From NCEH01 sp002257205 (GTDB lineage Bacteria; Pseudomonadota; Alphaproteobacteria; Rhizobiales; Xanthobacteraceae): 64,000 bases of DNA. The stretch is from the NCBI RefSeq assembly GCF_043195105.1, contig NZ_JBAFWO010000007.1; one strand, given 5' to 3'. The position numbers and the translations under genes are program-made. Under the pieces are notes generated by a model. The model had not been told where the DNA came from. It did not search any database and saw only the letters and a program-made list of their open reading frames with translations. Shown here one piece after another: positions 1-8,569 of the stretch (its first letter is position 1; the number at the start of each line of letters is the position of its first letter).

Positions 1-284
1 TTGGAGAGGTTCGCCCACAAAAGCACGGCGACCATCAGGCCGGAGAGGATCATCAGCCCGCCCATGGTGGGCGTGCCTTTCTTGAGCAGATGGGATTGCG
101 GCCCGTCGGAGCGGATCGGCTGCCCCTTGCCCTGCTTGAGGCGCAAGGTGGAGATGATGGACGGCCCGAACAGGAACACGAACAGCAGCGCCGTCACGAT
201 CGCCCCGCCGGTGCGGAAGGTGATGTAGCGGAAGACGTTCAGGCCGGGGAAGAGGTCGTGCAGCTGCGAGAGCCATTGAAGCAT
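1..284 (-). CDS. mraY: Phospho-N-acetylmuramoyl-pentapeptide transferase, N-terminal part (runs off window)
   Basis: MraY is the integral membrane enzyme that transfers phospho-MurNAc-pentapeptide from UDP to undecaprenyl phosphate, making lipid I. Only the first 94 codons are present. The translation begins [20 protein letters not shown], has a hydrophobic helix around residues 24-46, then the conserved polar stretch ([13 protein letters not shown], then [11 protein letters not shown]) that is diagnostic of MraY. The ATG lies 4 bp beyond the murF stop, so it is translated as part of the mraZ-to-mraY minus-strand unit. murD would be expected next, outside the window to the left. The truncation is only the window edge. 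Confidence 0.96.
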   Translation of the reverse strand, partial: MLQWLSQLHDLFPGLNVFRYITFRTGGAIVTALLFVFLFGPSIISTLRLKQGKGQPIRSDGPQSHLLKKGTPTMGGLMILSGLMVAVLLWANLS

Positions 285-288
285 TTAA

Positions 289-1737
289 CTATCCTTCGAG
301 CAGCGCCTCGTCGGGCGTGCGGAAGCGTTCGGCCAGGGATTTCACCAGCGGCCCCATGCGGCTGCCGTTGGATCCCTTGACCATCAACGTGTCGCCGGAG
401 CGGATGGCGGAAGACAGGAGCTTGGTCAAGGCCTCGGCGTTCGGCGCATAGCCGCCCCGCATATTCGAGGGGAGTGCGCCCCACAATTCGTGCATCAGCG
501 GACCGGAGGCGAAGACAAGGTCGATGCCGGCCGCGCGCAACGGCGCGACAAGCTCGCGATGATGGCGCGGGCCGTCGGTGCCCAGCTCCAGCATGTCCCC
601 GAGCACTGCGATGCGCCGGCCGCGCGGCCCCACCGGGGTGCGGCTCAGCACGTCGATGGCGGCGCGCATGGAGGCGGGATTGGCGTTGTAGCTTTCGTCC
701 AGCAGCGTCGCGGTGCCGCCGGCGACCGCCAGCTCGATGGGCACGCCGCGCCCCGGCGGCGGCTTGAGGGCCGAGAGGGCGAGCGCGGCCAGCGCGAGGT
801 CCGCCCCCAGCAGCTTCACCGCCGCAAGCACGGCCAGGACGTTCTGGATGATGTGTCGGCCGGGCGTACCCACCTTCAGCGTCAGCCGGGTGCCCAGCAC
901 GTCGGCCACCAGCGTGGAGCAGGTCGCCTTCAGGCACATGTCCACCAGGCGGACGTCGGCGCCCGCATCGGCGCCGAAGGTCACGATGCGGGCGACCCCC
1001 TTGGCCTGCGCGGCCGCCTTCAGGCGGGCGAACTGGGGATTGTCGATATTCAGCACCACCGCGCCGCCGGCCTCCAGCCCGTTGAAAATCTCCGCCTTGG
1101 CGTCGGCGATCTCCTCGATGCTGGAGAATTGGGCGATGTGCACCGGCTCCACCGTGGTGATGATCGCCACCTGCGGGCGCACCAGGCGCACCAGCGGGGT
1201 GATCTCGCCGGGATGGTTCATGCCGATCTCGAACACGCCATAGCGCGCCTCGCGGGGCAGGCGGGCGAGCGAGAGCGGCACGCCCCAATGATTGTTGTAG
1301 GAGGCGGCGGAGGCGTGGGTCGGGCCGTCGGCGCTGAGCGCGAGGCGCAGGGCTTCCTTGGTGGTGGTCTTGCCCACCGAGCCGGTAACCGCGACGATGC
1401 CGGCCTGCGAACGGGCACGGGCCGCAACGGCGGTGGCGCGCAGCGCCTCCAGCACGTCGTCCACCAGCAGCAGCGGCGCATCGGGAGCGAACGCACCGGA
1501 AGCGAGCGCCTGGGCCCTGTCGCGCGCGACCACGGCGAGGGCGGCGCCATTCTCCAGCGCCCGGCCGACATAGGCATGGCCGTCGCTGTTATCGCCGGTG
1601 ATGGCGAAAAAGGCATCGCCGGGGGCGAGCGTGCGTGTGTCGATGGACAGGCCGGTCACGCCCGCGGGGGCTCCGCGCACGGCGCCGCCGGTGGCCGAAA
1701 CCAGTTCGTCCAGGCTGTACAGCTGCGACACGCTCAT
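289..1737 (-). CDS. murF: UDP-N-acetylmuramoyl-tripeptide--D-alanyl-D-alanine ligase
   Basis: MurF adds D-Ala-D-Ala to UDP-MurNAc-tripeptide in the cytoplasm, the last soluble step before MraY. The 482-residue product has the Mur ligase architecture: an N-terminal UDP-substrate domain (about 1-105), a central ATPase domain with P-loop GSVGKTT at residues 119-125 and a GMNHPGE motif, and a C-terminal domain with LLDESYNANP and VLGDMLELG. The length is normal for the family. Its ATG overlaps the murE stop by 4 bp (ATGA), indicating translational coupling, and it is followed at once by mraY. Confidence 0.97.
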   Translation of the reverse strand: MSVSQLYSLDELVSATGGAVRGAPAGVTGLSIDTRTLAPGDAFFAITGDNSDGHAYVGRALENGAALAVVARDRAQALASGAFAPDAPLLLVDDVLEALRATAVAARARSQAGIVAVTGSVGKTTTKEALRLALSADGPTHASAASYNNHWGVPLSLARLPREARYGVFEIGMNHPGEITPLVRLVRPQVAIITTVEPVHIAQFSSIEEIADAKAEIFNGLEAGGAVVLNIDNPQFARLKAAAQAKGVARIVTFGADAGADVRLVDMCLKATCSTLVADVLGTRLTLKVGTPGRHIIQNVLAVLAAVKLLGADLALAALALSALKPPPGRGVPIELAVAGGTATLLDESYNANPASMRAAIDVLSRTPVGPRGRRIAVLGDMLELGTDGPRHHRELVAPLRAAGIDLVFASGPLMHELWGALPSNMRGGYAPNAEALTKLLSSAIRSGDTLMVKGSNGSRMGPLVKSLAERFRTPDEALLEG

Positions 1738-3227
1738 GCGCCCATCTCCCCCATTGCGGCGAGCACCGCCCCTTTGTCCGAGAACGGAAGGGTTCGATCG
1801 CCCACGATCTGGCCGGTTTCGTGACCCTTGCCCGCGACAACCAGAGCATCTCCAGGTTGAAGCATCGTGACCGCAGCGCGGATCGCTTCCGCGCGATCGC
1901 CGATGTCCACAGCATCGGGGGCGGCGGCGCGGATCTCCGCGCGGATGGCGGCCGGCACCTCGCTGCGGGGATTGTCGTCGGTGATGATGACGATATCGGC
2001 CTTTTCCGCCGCGATGGCACCCATCAGCGGGCGCTTGCCCCGGTCGCGGTCGCCGCCGCAGCCGAACACCACGATCAGGCGCCCCGTGACCGCCGGCCGC
2101 AGGGTATCGAGCACCGTGGCGAGCGCCTCGGGCTTGTGGGCATAGTCCACGAACACCGGCCGCGCGGCATCCTCGCCCACCCGCTCCAGCCGGCCGGGCA
2201 CGCCGGTGAGGCCGGTGAGCGCGTCGAGCGCCTCATCCGGCGGCACGCCGCAGGCCCAGGCGAGGCCGGCCGCGAGCAAGGCATTGTCGGCCTGGAACCG
2301 CCCCATCAGCGGCACCACCACCTCGTCGCCGCCATTGAACAGGATACGCTGCGACACCCCTTCCGCGACGATCGCGCGCACGTCGAAATCGCCGCCATGG
2401 CCGATGGTGAGCAAGGGGAGGCCGCGCGTGCGCGCCCAGGCCAGGGTGGTCCGCCCATAGGGCGCATCCAGCCCCGCCACCGCAGGCGCGCCATCGGGCA
2501 GCAGCTCGGTGAAGAGGCGGAGCTTGGCGTGGTAATAGGCCTCCACGCTCGGATGATAATCGAGATGGTCGCGGCCGAGATTGGTGAAACCGCCGGCGGC
2601 CAGTTGCACGCCGTCCAGCCGGCGCTGGTCGAGCCCGTGGGAGGAAGCTTCCAGCGCCATATGGGTGACGCCCTGCCGCGCCAGCCGGTCCAGGGTCTGA
2701 TGCAGTTCCACCGGATCGGGGGAGGTGAGCCCGCCATAGGTGGCGCTGCCCGGCGCGATCAGCCCGAGCGTGCCGAGATAGGCGGCCTTGAAGCCGAGAT
2801 GCGCCCACACCTGCTGCAGGAAATAGGCGACCGAGGTCTTGCCCGCCGTTCCTGTCACGGCCGCGATCGTGCCCGGCGCGCGCGGGTGAATACGCGCCGC
2901 CGCCAGCGCCAGCGAACGCCGCACGTCGAGCGAAAAGGCAAGGCTTGCCGTGCCGATCGCCGGCATCTCGCCCTGCGGTTCCATGAGCACGGCGGCCGCC
3001 CCCCGGGCGAGGGCATCGGCGATGAAGCGTCCGCCATCCACCTTGGTGCCGGGAATGGCCACGAACAGGAAGCCGGGCTGCACCTTGCGGCTGTCCGCAG
3101 TGAGGCCGGTCAGCGGCACCTGCATGCGTCCCGCGACGATTCGCGCGTGCCCCGACAGGACCTGCGCCAAGTCCGAGGACCCGGTGGGAGATGTCAGCTC
3201 CGACGGTGCGGACGCGGGGTCGCTCAT
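1734..3227 (-). CDS. murE: UDP-N-acetylmuramoyl-L-alanyl-D-glutamate--2,6-diaminopimelate ligase
   Basis: MurE adds the third amino acid of the peptidoglycan stem peptide. The product is 497 residues. It shows the P-loop GTAGKTS at 126-132, the substrate-handling stretch TNLGRDHLDYH, and near residue 410 the DNPR motif (TDDNPRSE) that family knowledge links to meso-diaminopimelate rather than lysine. It sits between ftsI and murF in the dcw order, with a 40-bp gap to ftsI and a 4-bp overlap with murF. Nothing is missing from the catalytic motifs. Confidence 0.97.
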   Translation of the reverse strand: MSDPASAPSELTSPTGSSDLAQVLSGHARIVAGRMQVPLTGLTADSRKVQPGFLFVAIPGTKVDGGRFIADALARGAAAVLMEPQGEMPAIGTASLAFSLDVRRSLALAAARIHPRAPGTIAAVTGTAGKTSVAYFLQQVWAHLGFKAAYLGTLGLIAPGSATYGGLTSPDPVELHQTLDRLARQGVTHMALEASSHGLDQRRLDGVQLAAGGFTNLGRDHLDYHPSVEAYYHAKLRLFTELLPDGAPAVAGLDAPYGRTTLAWARTRGLPLLTIGHGGDFDVRAIVAEGVSQRILFNGGDEVVVPLMGRFQADNALLAAGLAWACGVPPDEALDALTGLTGVPGRLERVGEDAARPVFVDYAHKPEALATVLDTLRPAVTGRLIVVFGCGGDRDRGKRPLMGAIAAEKADIVIITDDNPRSEVPAAIRAEIRAAAPDAVDIGDRAEAIRAAVTMLQPGDALVVAGKGHETGQIVGDRTLPFSDKGAVLAAMGEMGA

Positions 3228-3267
3228 GCCGTCTTGTCTCTCCTCGCCCGCGACGCGCGGGGCCGGG

Positions 3268-5211
3268 TCACTGGCGGTCGGCCACCTTCTGGCGCGCCAT
3301 GCCGAGCATCTGGTCCGCGGTCGGTAAATTCTGGCGCGGCATCACACCCAGCATGGGGGCGATGCGCTCCACGATCTTGCCTGCGGCGGGCGCCACGTTC
3401 CAGCCGGCGGTGGCATAGCCATGGGTTTCCGGCAAAGGCTGCGGCTCGTCCAGCATCACCAGAACCAGATATTGCGGCTTATCCATGGGGAAGACGGCGG
3501 TAAAGGAGGTGAGCAGCTTGTTCTTGGCATAGCGGCCGTTCACCACCTTCTCCGCGGTCCCGGTCTTGCCGCCGACATAATAACCCGGCACCTCGGCCTT
3601 GGTCGCGGTGCCCTTCTCCGCATTGAGGCGCAGCAGATAGCGCATCTTGTCGGAGGTTTCCGGCTTCAGCACTCGCACCGCCACCTTCTGCGCCTCCGCC
3701 TGGGAGCGCTTGAGGAAGGTCGGGGGAATGAGATAGCCGCCGTTCATCATGGAATTCACCGCCATGACGGCCTGCAGCGGGGCGACCGCGATGCCGTGGC
3801 CGAACGCGATGGTGGCGGAGTTCAGCTCGCCCCAGCGCTTGGGCACGATGGGTTCGGCGCTTTCCGGCAGCTCGGTGCGCAGGCGGTCGAGCTGGCCCAT
3901 CTTCTTGAGAAATGCCTTGTGGGCCTCGACGCCCAGCGACAACACCATCTTCGCGGTGCCGACGTTGGAGGAGACGAGGAAGATCTCGGGCACCGAGAGC
4001 ACGCGATTTTCAGCGTGATAATCGTGGATGGCGAAGCGCCCGAAATGCATGGCGCCGCGCGCATCAAAGGTGGACGTGAGGCCGATCTTGCCGCTGTCGA
4101 GCGCCATGGCGAAGGACAGGGCCTTGAAGGTGGAGCCCATCTCGAACACGCCGGTGGTCAGGCGGTTGAGATAATTATTGTCCCTTGGATCGCCGCCCAC
4201 ATTGGGATCGAAGTCGGGCAGCGAGACCATGGAGATGATCTCGCCGGTGCGCACGTCAGTGACGACGCCCATGGCCGCCTTGGCCTTGAACTTCTCCTTG
4301 GCCGCCACCAGCTCGTCGCGCACCGCGTTCTGCACGCGGATGTCGATCGACAATTGCACCGGCTCCTGCTGCCGGTCGCTGGCGAAGCCGGCGAGGTGCA
4401 ATTCGGCGAGGCCGCGTCCGTCGATATATTTTTCCAGCCCGGCGATGCCCTGATTGTCCACGTTCACCCCGCCGATGACGTGGGAAATGGTCGGTCCATC
4501 GGGATAGATGCGGCGATTTTCCCGCACGAAGCCAATGCCCGGCAGGCCGAGCCGGTAGATGGCGCGCTGCTGGGCCGGGGTGATCTCGCGCTTCAGCCAG
4601 GCGAAACCCTTGCCGGAATTGAGGCGCGCGCGCGCTTCCGCGACGTCGAGGTCCGGCAGCACCTTAAGCAGTCCCTCCAACGCTTCGTCGGGATCGATCA
4701 GGCGCCGGGGTTCGGCGAACAGGGATGGCGACTTCACGTCGATGGCGAGGGTGTCGCCGTTGCGGTCGATGATGTCGGGCCGTGCCGATGCGACCGCTTC
4801 CGAGCCGCCGCCGCGCGTGCCTTGCGGATCGGAGGTGATGGCCATGAACACCAGCCGGCCGGCAATCACCATGAACACTAGGGAGAACGCCGCCACCAGC
4901 AATTGCAGGCGGGCGCGGGTCACCGTCTGGGCATCCACCCGGTCGAGGCCAAACAGCGCGCGCACGGTGCCGCGCGCAAACGCGAACGCGAACCTCACGG
5001 TACCGACCGCCAGCCGCACCAGCCCCATGCCGAGGCCATAGATGATCCGCGCCAAGCGATGGCTGACGCGGCGGACGATATTGAAGAAGAACAGGAAGAT
5101 GCCGCTCACCAGCCGCCCCGCGAGGCGGCCTGCTGCGCCGCCGACGGCGCGCACCGGTGCGGGCACCTTGGACAGGTCGATCTTTTTCAGCAGTTCGGCG
5201 GGCGCGACCAT
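3268..5211 (-). CDS. ftsI: Septal peptidoglycan transpeptidase (PBP3/FtsI) with long N-terminal extension
   Basis: FtsI cross-links septal peptidoglycan in the divisome. All class B PBP active-site motifs are visible: STFK with Ser360, SSN at 414-416 and KTG at 549-551. The membrane anchor is at about residues 103-126. The start at 5211 is supported by a strong GAGGAGG ribosome site 6 nt upstream and lies 12 bp after ftsL. This start gives about 100 residues before the anchor, including a hydrophobic/basic segment (about 36-90, FFFNIVRRVSHRLARIIYG). Family members usually have a short cytoplasmic tail, so the 647-residue length is unusual. The core function is certain; the role of the extension is unknown. 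Confidence 0.96.
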   Translation of the reverse strand: MVAPAELLKKIDLSKVPAPVRAVGGAAGRLAGRLVSGIFLFFFNIVRRVSHRLARIIYGLGMGLVRLAVGTVRFAFAFARGTVRALFGLDRVDAQTVTRARLQLLVAAFSLVFMVIAGRLVFMAITSDPQGTRGGGSEAVASARPDIIDRNGDTLAIDVKSPSLFAEPRRLIDPDEALEGLLKVLPDLDVAEARARLNSGKGFAWLKREITPAQQRAIYRLGLPGIGFVRENRRIYPDGPTISHVIGGVNVDNQGIAGLEKYIDGRGLAELHLAGFASDRQQEPVQLSIDIRVQNAVRDELVAAKEKFKAKAAMGVVTDVRTGEIISMVSLPDFDPNVGGDPRDNNYLNRLTTGVFEMGSTFKALSFAMALDSGKIGLTSTFDARGAMHFGRFAIHDYHAENRVLSVPEIFLVSSNVGTAKMVLSLGVEAHKAFLKKMGQLDRLRTELPESAEPIVPKRWGELNSATIAFGHGIAVAPLQAVMAVNSMMNGGYLIPPTFLKRSQAEAQKVAVRVLKPETSDKMRYLLRLNAEKGTATKAEVPGYYVGGKTGTAEKVVNGRYAKNKLLTSFTAVFPMDKPQYLVLVMLDEPQPLPETHGYATAGWNVAPAAGKIVERIAPMLGVMPRQNLPTADQMLGMARQKVADRQ

Positions 5212-5223
5212 GGGACGGCCTCC

Positions 5224-5922
5224 TCAGCGATTGGCCGGGAGCGAACCCGGGGGAAGCATGGGGGCGAGGGTGTTTTCGGCCGGCGCTGCCGAAGGTGGCG
5301 GCGCATAGGAGGGCGAAGCATAGGACGGGGACGCGTAGGACGGCGCCGGCGCCACCGGCTTCGGCGCCCAGAACGGCAGGTTCGGCGCGCTCTGCTGGCG
5401 CGGCGCGGCCGACGCCACGGGCGCCGCCGGCTTCGGGCGCACCGGCGCATTGGCCGGGCGGAGGGCGGAGCTTGAGGGCAGGACGGCCGCGCCGCCGCCG
5501 GTGGGCAGGGCGGTGGCAGAAGACGCGGCGCTGGAGGGCGCGGCCGGCTCCGCTTTCGCGGCGGCGGGTTTGCCGACCGAGGACGTGGTTAGCGGGGTAT
5601 CGACCAGGGCTTCGAGCATGCCGCCGATGGAATCGGAATTGGTGGCAGGCTTTTCCGGCAGGCCGTCGAGCGAGGAGATGGCATCGACGCTCAGCGGCTG
5701 CAGGTCGAGGTGGCGCTGCACCAAGCCCTGGATATAGATCGGCGAGGTGCGGCGCGCCCATTCCGCGCGCATGACGGCGATGGCATCGCGCTCGCTGCGG
5801 ATGGACTGGCGCAGATGGGCCAGGCGCTCCGCTTCCGCCATGGAGGCGTATTTCACCTGGTAGACCACCCCGGCGGTCACGAGCAGAGCCAGGACCATCA
5901 CGAGGTTGGCGACGCGAAACAT
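5224..5922 (-). CDS. ftsL: FtsL-like cell division protein
   Basis: A 232-residue protein between rsmH and ftsI, the position of ftsL in dcw clusters. It has one N-terminal transmembrane helix (about 5-24, VANLVMVLALLVTAGVVYQVKY). A coiled-coil-like stretch rich in Arg and Glu follows, with the FtsL-like segment WARRTSPIYIQGLVQRHLDL. The last 120 or so residues are a Pro/Ala/Ser-rich low-complexity tail, longer than in enterobacterial FtsL (about 120 aa) but common in rhizobial members. The ATG at 5922 shares one base with the rsmH stop (TGATG). FtsL bridges FtsB/FtsQ and FtsWI. Sequence identity within this family is weak, so synteny and topology carry the call. Confidence 0.85.
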   Translation of the reverse strand: MFRVANLVMVLALLVTAGVVYQVKYASMAEAERLAHLRQSIRSERDAIAVMRAEWARRTSPIYIQGLVQRHLDLQPLSVDAISSLDGLPEKPATNSDSIGGMLEALVDTPLTTSSVGKPAAAKAEPAAPSSAASSATALPTGGGAAVLPSSSALRPANAPVRPKPAAPVASAAPRQQSAPNLPFWAPKPVAPAPSYASPSYASPSYAPPPSAAPAENTLAPMLPPGSLPANR

Positions 5923-6962
5923 CAAGTCCGTCTCCGACCACGGCGTTGAGAAAGCTCGGCAGGGAGCACCCCTGCGAGATCGCCCTCCTCATGCGCCGGG
6001 GCTTGCGTGCGCTCGGCCGCGCGAAGCTTCGCGGACCTGGCACGCGGATTTTCTGCCACTTCGTCGGGGTCGGGCTCCACCATCCCCTTTGACAGGAGGC
6101 GGAAGGAGGGGGCCGGCCCCTCGGCTTGCGGCAGATGACGCGAGGCGGACGGTGCCTTGCTCCGGTGTGACAGAAAAGTCTTAACGATCCTGTCCTCAAG
6201 GGAATGAAACGTCACCACCACCAGCCGGCCGCCGGGCTTCAGGGCCCGCTCGGCGGCGGCGAGTGCGGTGGCCAATTCGTCCAGCTCCTCGTTCACGGCA
6301 ATGCGCAGGGCCTGGAAGGTGCGGGTGGCGGGATGCATTTCGCCGGGCTTCGCCCAGACCACTTTCGAGACGATGTCGGCGAGCTGGGACGTGCGGGTGA
6401 TGGGGGCTTCCGCCCGCGCCTGCACGATGGCCTTGGCGATCTGGCGCGAGAGCCGCTCCTCGCCCAGGGTCCAGATGACGTGCGCAAGATCGGCTTCCGG
6501 CAAGGTGGCGACGAGATCGGCGGCGGACGGCCCATCCGATCCCATGCGCATGTCGAGAGGGCCGTCCCGGCGGAACGAGAAGCCGCGGTCCGCCTCGTCC
6601 AGCTGCATGGAGGAGACGCCGATATCCAGAACCACGCCGTCCAGCGGGGCAAAGCCCATGGTCTGCGCGAGGATATCGAGCTGGGAGAAGCGATCCTCCA
6701 CCAGCACCAGGCGGCCGTTTGATTCGAGCACCAGCCCGGCGCCGCCGGCGATGGCGGTGCGATCACGGTCGATCGCCATCACCCGGCAATCGGCCGCCTG
6801 GAGGATGGCGCGGGTATAACCTCCCGCGCCGAAGGTGCCGTCGACATAAGTGCCGGCATCCTTCGGCGCGAGGTGCGCGAGAACTTGCGGCAGCATCACA
6901 GGAAGATGACGGGCCGGTCCGCCTGCGGCGTCGGTGGGCCCGACCCCGCGGCCCGTTTTCAT
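5922..6962 (-). CDS. rsmH: 16S rRNA (cytosine1402-N4)-methyltransferase
   Basis: RsmH (MraW) N4-methylates C1402 of 16S rRNA using S-adenosylmethionine. The 346-residue product has the SAM-binding motif [11 protein letters not shown] at about 40-50, [11 protein letters not shown], the RGFSF(R) substrate loop and a C-terminal [10 protein letters not shown] motif. I chose the ATG at 6962 because the product then starts just before HLPVML, and because it overlaps the mraZ stop by 4 bp. The same frame stays open well upstream into mraZ, but that part lacks family similarity. It belongs to the mraZ-led operon. Confidence 0.96.
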   Translation of the reverse strand: MKTGRGVGPTDAAGGPARHLPVMLPQVLAHLAPKDAGTYVDGTFGAGGYTRAILQAADCRVMAIDRDRTAIAGGAGLVLESNGRLVLVEDRFSQLDILAQTMGFAPLDGVVLDIGVSSMQLDEADRGFSFRRDGPLDMRMGSDGPSAADLVATLPEADLAHVIWTLGEERLSRQIAKAIVQARAEAPITRTSQLADIVSKVVWAKPGEMHPATRTFQALRIAVNEELDELATALAAAERALKPGGRLVVVTFHSLEDRIVKTFLSHRSKAPSASRHLPQAEGPAPSFRLLSKGMVEPDPDEVAENPRARSAKLRAAERTQAPAHEEGDLAGVLPAELSQRRGRRRT

Positions 6963-7432
6963 CCCAGATTGCTCCCTTCGTTCTCCGCTCTGGAACCGAG
7001 CGCGCGCCGAAGCTGACGCACCTTCTCCGTGGCCTCCGCGAGATGGGTGCGAAAACGCTCCGGTTCCCAGATTCGAAACTTGTGTCCAAGCCCCACGAAC
7101 GCCACCGCATCCGTGATGGAGGCGTGGGCCTTCAGGGTCTCGGTCAGCATGACCCGGCCTTCCGGATCGATCTTCAAGGTCTCGCTGGTGCCATAGAGGG
7201 CGGCGGCCAGCTCTTCGCGCGCTTCCGAATAGGGCGGATAGCGCGCAATCAGCGTGTCGATCTCCGCCAGCAGGCGATTGCCGCCGGCATCGAGCGCCGG
7301 CTCGGCCAGGCTCGGATGGCAATAGAGAAATTCCGCCCCGTCCTTGGCCAGCACCGCGCGATAGGGCGCCGGGATGGAAACCCGCCCCTTGGCGTCCAGG
7401 CGCATGGTGTAGGTGGACACGAAGCGGTCCAT
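6959..7432 (-). CDS. mraZ: Transcriptional regulator / division-cluster protein MraZ
   Basis: MraZ is a ring-forming DNA-binding protein with two SpoVT/AbrB-like half domains, and it autoregulates the dcw promoter in E. coli. Both DxxxR signatures are visible: DAKGR at 13-17 and DPEGR at 89-93. I start at the ATG at 7432 ([13 protein letters not shown]), giving 157 residues, the usual size. An AAAGGG-like ribosome site lies about 11 nt upstream. A longer in-frame start at 7534 would add 34 non-conserved residues. It is first in the minus-strand dcw half and is preceded by four TGGG boxes at 7536-7569. Confidence 0.95.
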   Translation of the reverse strand: MDRFVSTYTMRLDAKGRVSIPAPYRAVLAKDGAEFLYCHPSLAEPALDAGGNRLLAEIDTLIARYPPYSEAREELAAALYGTSETLKIDPEGRVMLTETLKAHASITDAVAFVGLGHKFRIWEPERFRTHLAEATEKVRQLRRALGSRAENEGSNLG

Positions 7433-7534
7433 GGCGCCCGTGACCCTTTCCGCGCTCGATCCCAAACCCCGACACGGCCCCGCCGGACGAACCGGCGTGA
7501 ACGGAGGTGGCGCGCGAAGCGCCGAACCATTCAT

Positions 7535-7591
7535 ATGGGTGTTTATGGGGTATCATGGGATCAGATGGGCCGTCAACGAATCCGCATGGGA
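7535..7591. promoter_or_regulatory. Probable MraZ operator: four TGGG boxes at exact 10-bp spacing
   Basis: On the plus strand ATGGG occurs at 7535, 7545, 7555 and 7565, four boxes in exact 10-bp phase, with a fifth ATGGG at 7586 (21 bp on). E. coli MraZ is known to bind TGGGN boxes separated by 5-nt spacers, that is a 10-bp period, in its own promoter. The array lies 103-137 bp upstream of the mraZ ATG used here. Autoregulation is therefore inferred. The 305-bp gap between mraZ and the plus-strand gene at 7738 contains no other gene that I can support. Confidence 0.75.
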
Positions 7592-7737
7592 CAGACACAG
7601 GCATTTACGGTCCGTACACCTTAAGAAATGTTGAAATTGCCGATGCGCGCCGGTGTGGCGCGCGCTATTGCGTGTGCCCTGTCCGCCCGCGTGAGTTGGG
7701 CAGGCGTGGGAACAGGCATTTCGGGAGAGAGACGGCC

Positions 7738-8454
7738 GTGGCAGTGATGGAGCATGTGGGCCTGATCGGTGGCGTGGGCGTGGGTCTCGCACTCGGCGGC
7801 CCCCTTGGGGCGCTGGTGGGGGCGCTCGCAGGCCATGCGGTGGATCGCTTCCTCGCCCCCGCGCCGCGCCCGGCCGCCTTCTCGGTGGGGCTCATCGCGC
7901 TCTCCGCCAAGATGGCGAAGGCCGACGGCGTTGTGGTGCCGGCCGAGGTCGCCGCCTTCCGTGAGGTGTTCGCCATTCCCGACGAGGAACTGGAAGGCGT
8001 GGCGCGGGTGTTCAATCTCGCCAAGCAGGACACCGCCGGCTTCGAATCCTATGCCCGCCAGATCGGCACCTTGTTCGCCGACGAGCCGGATACCCGCGAG
8101 GATCTGCTGGACGCGCTGTTCCACGTCGCCAAGGCCGACCACGCCCTGCATGAGGACGAACTCGTGTTCCTCGCCGAGGTCGCGCGCTTGCTGGGTTTTG
8201 AAGGCGTCGCCTATGAGCGCATCGAAGCGCGCCACGTGCGCCGGCCGGGCGATCCCTATGCGGTGCTCGACCTTTCCGCCGAAGCGACCGACGCCGAGGT
8301 GAAGACCCGCTGGCGCGCCTTGGTGGGCGAGCATCATCCCGACCGCCTCGCCGCGCGCGGCCTGCCGCCGGCCGCCGTCAAGCTCGCCAACGACCGGGTG
8401 GCGGCGCTGAACGGGGCCTATGATCGGATCGCGAAGATGAGGGGGCTGAAATGA
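7738..8454 (+). CDS. DjlA-like membrane co-chaperone (TerB + J domain)
   Basis: A 238-residue protein with three parts. An N-terminal Gly-rich hydrophobic helix (about 5-35) probably anchors it in the membrane. A TerB-like helical domain follows (LSAKMAKADGVVVPAEVAAF, then FHVAKADHALHEDELVFL). The C-terminal J domain starts at DPYAVLDLS and keeps the HPD tripeptide (EHHPDRL) needed to stimulate DnaK ATPase. This is the order of E. coli DjlA. The GTG at 7738 has GGAGAGAG upstream; ATG 7747 is an alternative. It is transcribed divergently from mraZ. Client proteins cannot be inferred. Confidence 0.85.
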   Translation: MAVMEHVGLIGGVGVGLALGGPLGALVGALAGHAVDRFLAPAPRPAAFSVGLIALSAKMAKADGVVVPAEVAAFREVFAIPDEELEGVARVFNLAKQDTAGFESYARQIGTLFADEPDTREDLLDALFHVAKADHALHEDELVFLAEVARLLGFEGVAYERIEARHVRRPGDPYAVLDLSAEATDAEVKTRWRALVGEHHPDRLAARGLPPAAVKLANDRVAALNGAYDRIAKMRGLK

Positions 8455-8470
8455 GCGGCGCCCGGACCAG

Positions 8471-8511
8471 TCCCGCTCCCTCTCCCGCGTGCGGGGGAGG
8501 GCTGGGGAGGG
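8471..8511. repeat. GC-rich palindromic intergenic repeat
   Basis: Between the TerB/J-domain gene and the amidase lies a hairpin with arms CCCTCTCCCGC (8478-8488) and GCGGGGGAGGG (8491-8501), 2-nt loop, one mismatch, followed by a further GGGGAGG copy. This looks like the short G/C-purine palindromes that are dispersed in many alphaproteobacterial genomes. No poly-T follows, so it is not a typical intrinsic terminator. Confidence 0.55.
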
Positions 8512-8569
8512 GGCATGCGCCGATCCCGGGGCGCGCAGACTTGGCCCGGCCGCAACGGACTTTCTACCC

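Noticed and set aside
239..1288. 349-codon minus-strand frame overlapping murF
   Set aside because: Out-of-frame shadow of murF with Arg/Gly/His-rich composition and no similarity.
3421..4881. 486-codon plus-strand frame opposite ftsI
   Set aside because: Shadow of ftsI; no domain is recognisable, and ftsI keeps STFK, SSN and KTG.
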